Source of the DNA: CAZXYS01 sp964645005
GTDB taxonomy: Bacteria > Bacteroidota > Ignavibacteria > Kapaibacteriales > UBA2268
Assembly: GCA_964645005.1 (NCBI GenBank)
Contig: CAZXYS010000022.1
Span: forward strand, 3,137-67,136
DNA: 64,000 nucleotides
Direction: 5' to 3'
Positions 61,754-64,000 of this stretch are shown here, piece after piece. Both the position numbers and the translations under genes were made by a program. The notes under the pieces are model-generated. The model was not told where the DNA came from and ran no database searches. It was given only the letters and a program-made list of their open reading frames with translations. Position 1 is the stretch's first letter, and each line of letters begins with the position of its first letter.

Positions 61754-64000
61754 ATGACTGAAAATAACGGGAAATTATACAGCGAGATTGAAGTAAACCT
61801 CGACGAAGCGCTGGCGGTCGGGCTTACGAAAGAGGAATATGAAAAAGTGGTCGAGTATCTGGGCAGGACTCCTACTTATACGGAATTGGGCGTCTATGGC
61901 GTTATGTGGAGCGAGCACTGCTCGTATAAAAATTCGATCAAACAGTTGAAAACGCTGCCGCGTTCGGGCGGAAAGCTGCTGGTGGATGCCGGCGAGGAAA
62001 ATGCAGGGCTGGTCGATATCGGCGGGGGGTATGCTATTTCGTTCAAGATCGAAAGTCATAATCATCCGTCGGCGGTGGAACCTGTGCAGGGCGCCGCTAC
62101 AGGTGTCGGCGGTATCCTGCGGGATATTTTCTCGATGGGCGCGCGACCGATTGCGGCTCTGAATTCGCTGCGCTTCGGCGAGCTGGATAATGAACGGACG
62201 AAGTTCCTGTTCCGCGGCGTAGTGAAAGGTATCGGCAGCTATGGGAATTCGTTCGGTGTGCCGACTGTCGGCGGGGAAGTGTACTTCCAGCACTGCTATC
62301 ACGGCAATCCGCTGGTGAATGCTATGGCTGTGGGAATTGTTGCTACGGAAAAGACAGCTTCGGCAGTGGCGGACGGTCCGGGTAACCCCGTGATGATCGT
62401 CGGCAGCGCTACGGGGCGTGATGGGATTCATGGAGCCTCGCTGCTGGCGTCGAGGGAGTTTACGGAAGAGTTTGATACCATGCGCTCGACGGTGCAGGTG
62501 GGCGATCCGTTTGCGGAGAAGCTGCTGCTGGAGGCGACGCTGGAGCTTATCGAAGCGGATGTGCTGGTTGGCGTCCAGGATATGGGGGCGGCGGGGATTT
62601 CCTGCACGACCTCGGAAATGAGCGCCAGGAAAGAGAATATTGGAATGAATATAGACCTCGATAAAGTGCCGCTGCGCGAGAAGGGTATGACGGCGTATGA
62701 GATTATGCTGTCGGAGTCACAGGAACGGATGCTGTTTGTGCTGAAGAAGGATAAGGTCGATGAGGCTGTCGAGATCTGTAATAAATGGGAGGTGCCGATA
62801 ACGCAGATAGGCGAGGTGAATAAGGACGGCAATCTGCATATTTGGCATCAGGGTAAGAAGGTTTGTGATATGAATGCATGGTCGCTGGTGCTGGGCGGCG
62901 GCGCCCCGCAGTACGACCGCGAAGCGAAGGAGCCGGATTACCTGAAGGAGACAAGGAATTTTGATTTTTCGGCGCTGGAGTATGAAACGCCGAATGACCG
63001 CGCTTTTTGGAATATCCTGAAGTCGCCCACGGCAGCGTCGAAGAAGTGGGTATTCGATCAGTATGACTCACAAGTGCGGACGAATACGGTGAGCTATGTA
63101 GGCGATGCAGCGGTCATGCGGTTGAAGGAACTGCCGGGGAAGGGAATTGCTGCGAGCACGGATTGCAATTCGAGGTATGTATATCTGGATCCGTATAAGG
63201 GCGCTGTGGCTGCGGTGATGGAGGCTGCGAGGAACGTCGTGTGTACAGGCGCCGAGCCGATAGCTATTACGAATTGTCTTAATTTCGGGAATCCGTATGA
63301 TCCGCAGCTGTACTGGCAGTTCAAGGAAGCTGTACGCGGTATGGGCGATGCCTGCCGCGCACTGGATACGCCGGTGACTGGGGGTAATGTGAGCTTCCAT
63401 AATGAGTCACATGACAGCGCCATCTATCCGACACCTGTGATAGGTATGCTGGGTATGATCGAGGATCTGGATAAGACAATGTCCGCCGGTTTCAAGGATG
63501 AAGGTGATATTATATATTTAATTGGCAATGAGCGAGAAGAACTGGGCGGCTCGGAGTACCTGAAGAGTATTCATGGTCTGGTGGCAGGGCAGGCGCCGGA
63601 TATAGATATAGATGAGGAGTTAAAGCTGCAGAAGTATTTGCTGTGGGCAATCCAAAGGAAGCTGGTGAATTCCGCACATGATTGCTCTGAAGGGGGGATA
63701 GCGATATGCCTGGCGGAGAAGTCGATATTGTCGAAGGAGAATAATATCGGTGTTGAGGTCGATCTGGGAGATGAACCGACGCCGGGGAGGTTGTTCGGCG
63801 AGTCGCAGTCAAGAGTGATTGTGTCGGTGTCGCGGGATAAAGCGCCGGAACTGGAGAAGCTTCTCGAGGATACGGATATTTACTATGAAGAGGTCGGCAG
63901 GACAGTTAAAGATAAATTTGAGATTAAGAATTGTATAAAGTCAACGTGCGAAGAAATTTATAAGGAATATGAGAATGCTATTCCAGAGATAATGGAGTTG
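61754..64000 (+). CDS. purL: Phosphoribosylformylglycinamidine synthase II, 3'-truncated by window end
   Basis: An uninterrupted frame of 749 codons runs from ATG 61754 to the window edge. It encodes the small-form PurL (about 740 residues in most species), so only the very end is missing. N-terminal TPTYTELGVYGVMWSEHCSY is followed by KIESHNHPSAVEPVQGAATG (catalytic His region) and GGILRDIFSMGARPIA. A second half-repeat has TDCNSRYVYLDPYKGA and TGGNVSFHNE. It converts FGAR to FGAM with ATP and glutamine-derived ammonia in purine synthesis, and in this form works with PurS and PurQ. The coding sequence is visibly more G+C rich than most of the window. Confidence 0.95.
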   Translation, partial: MTENNGKLYSEIEVNLDEALAVGLTKEEYEKVVEYLGRTPTYTELGVYGVMWSEHCSYKNSIKQLKTLPRSGGKLLVDAGEENAGLVDIGGGYAISFKIESHNHPSAVEPVQGAATGVGGILRDIFSMGARPIAALNSLRFGELDNERTKFLFRGVVKGIGSYGNSFGVPTVGGEVYFQHCYHGNPLVNAMAVGIVATEKTASAVADGPGNPVMIVGSATGRDGIHGASLLASREFTEEFDTMRSTVQVGDPFAEKLLLEATLELIEADVLVGVQDMGAAGISCTTSEMSARKENIGMNIDLDKVPLREKGMTAYEIMLSESQERMLFVLKKDKVDEAVEICNKWEVPITQIGEVNKDGNLHIWHQGKKVCDMNAWSLVLGGGAPQYDREAKEPDYLKETRNFDFSALEYETPNDRAFWNILKSPTAASKKWVFDQYDSQVRTNTVSYVGDAAVMRLKELPGKGIAASTDCNSRYVYLDPYKGAVAAVMEAARNVVCTGAEPIAITNCLNFGNPYDPQLYWQFKEAVRGMGDACRALDTPVTGGNVSFHNESHDSAIYPTPVIGMLGMIEDLDKTMSAGFKDEGDIIYLIGNEREELGGSEYLKSIHGLVAGQAPDIDIDEELKLQKYLLWAIQRKLVNSAHDCSEGGIAICLAEKSILSKENNIGVEVDLGDEPTPGRLFGESQSRVIVSVSRDKAPELEKLLEDTDIYYEEVGRTVKDKFEIKNCIKSTCEEIYKEYENAIPEIMEL

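Noticed and set aside
61775..62431. Antisense 218-codon frame within purL
   Set aside because: It is a product of the G+C-rich codon use of purL; the plus-strand frame carries the PurL motifs.

Overview
The window looks like a chromosome segment from an FCB-group bacterium, most likely near Ignavibacteria/Kapabacteria/Bacteroidota. This is inferred from gene content: a DUF2723 membrane protein, an RNase E/G with a charged linker in its S1 domain, an SDR-type threonine dehydrogenase, a GldL/GldM-like pair, a Bacteroidota-style Mrp without the usual CxxC, and frequent TTG starts with AGGA-type ribosome sites. There is no rRNA, prophage or intact insertion sequence. Two tRNA genes (Leu-CAA, Val-TAC) lie near 34.4-34.7 kb.

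Layout. 1-4.2 kb: the edge of a sensor protein, a hairpin-rich non-coding stretch, a TPR protein, two membrane proteins (one a CPBP protease) and a small orphan HicB-like protein. 4.2-9.7 kb: heparinase-II/III-like polysaccharide enzyme, Wzx-type flippase, FtsX and LptF/G, tightly packed on the plus strand. 10.0-12.3 kb: an overlapping gene pair resembling the GldL/GldM proton-driven motor of type 9 secretion, with no GldK/GldN beside it. 12.4-19.0 kb: TolC, RDD protein, MacA-like adaptor, ABC ATPase and two MacB/FtsX-type permeases, a tripartite efflux operon. 19.1-22.0 kb: MFS transporter, unknown small protein and GT4 glycosyltransferase.

22.0-31.3 kb, minus strand: rng, dxr, rseP, surE, a small HDOD-associated protein, an HDOD protein, a GAF/PAS histidine kinase and a receiver-kinase hybrid. 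31.8-34.3 kb: a short UmuD'-like S24 peptidase without UmuC, an A+T-rich PD-(D/E)XK-like protein, a dihydrouridine synthase, and a decayed PAS/HisKA_3 histidine kinase. 34.3-40.5 kb: tRNAs, NifU-type protein, Mrp, GT2 and DUF2723. 40.9-45.7 kb, plus strand: lipoprotein, thioredoxin-fold protein lacking its first active-site Cys, PLP decarboxylase and SNase-like lipoprotein. 45.8-51.5 kb, minus strand: ubiE/menG, purA, STAS, secF, secD. 51.8-54.3 kb: ECF sigma factor, a probable anti-sigma protein with a barrel-like C-terminus, and a lipoprotein. 54.4-60.8 kb, minus strand: O-antigen-ligase-like protein, threonine dehydrogenase, saccharopine-dehydrogenase-like protein, glycine C-acetyltransferase (threonine to glycine) and a Gfo/Idh/MocA oxidoreductase. 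61.75 kb to the end: purL, cut by the window edge.

The most unusual material is (i) the orphan GldLM-like motor pair, (ii) the predicted inner-membrane-to-barrel anti-sigma fusion, (iii) a family of about 140-bp intergenic elements with GGCTGACC-type terminal inverted repeats, plus a related family with GAGGCTGTC ends, and (iv) a 260-bp tandem duplication carrying two perfect 11-bp hairpins whose tetraloops are complementary. All functional calls come from reading the sequence and from memory of the families; no database search was possible.
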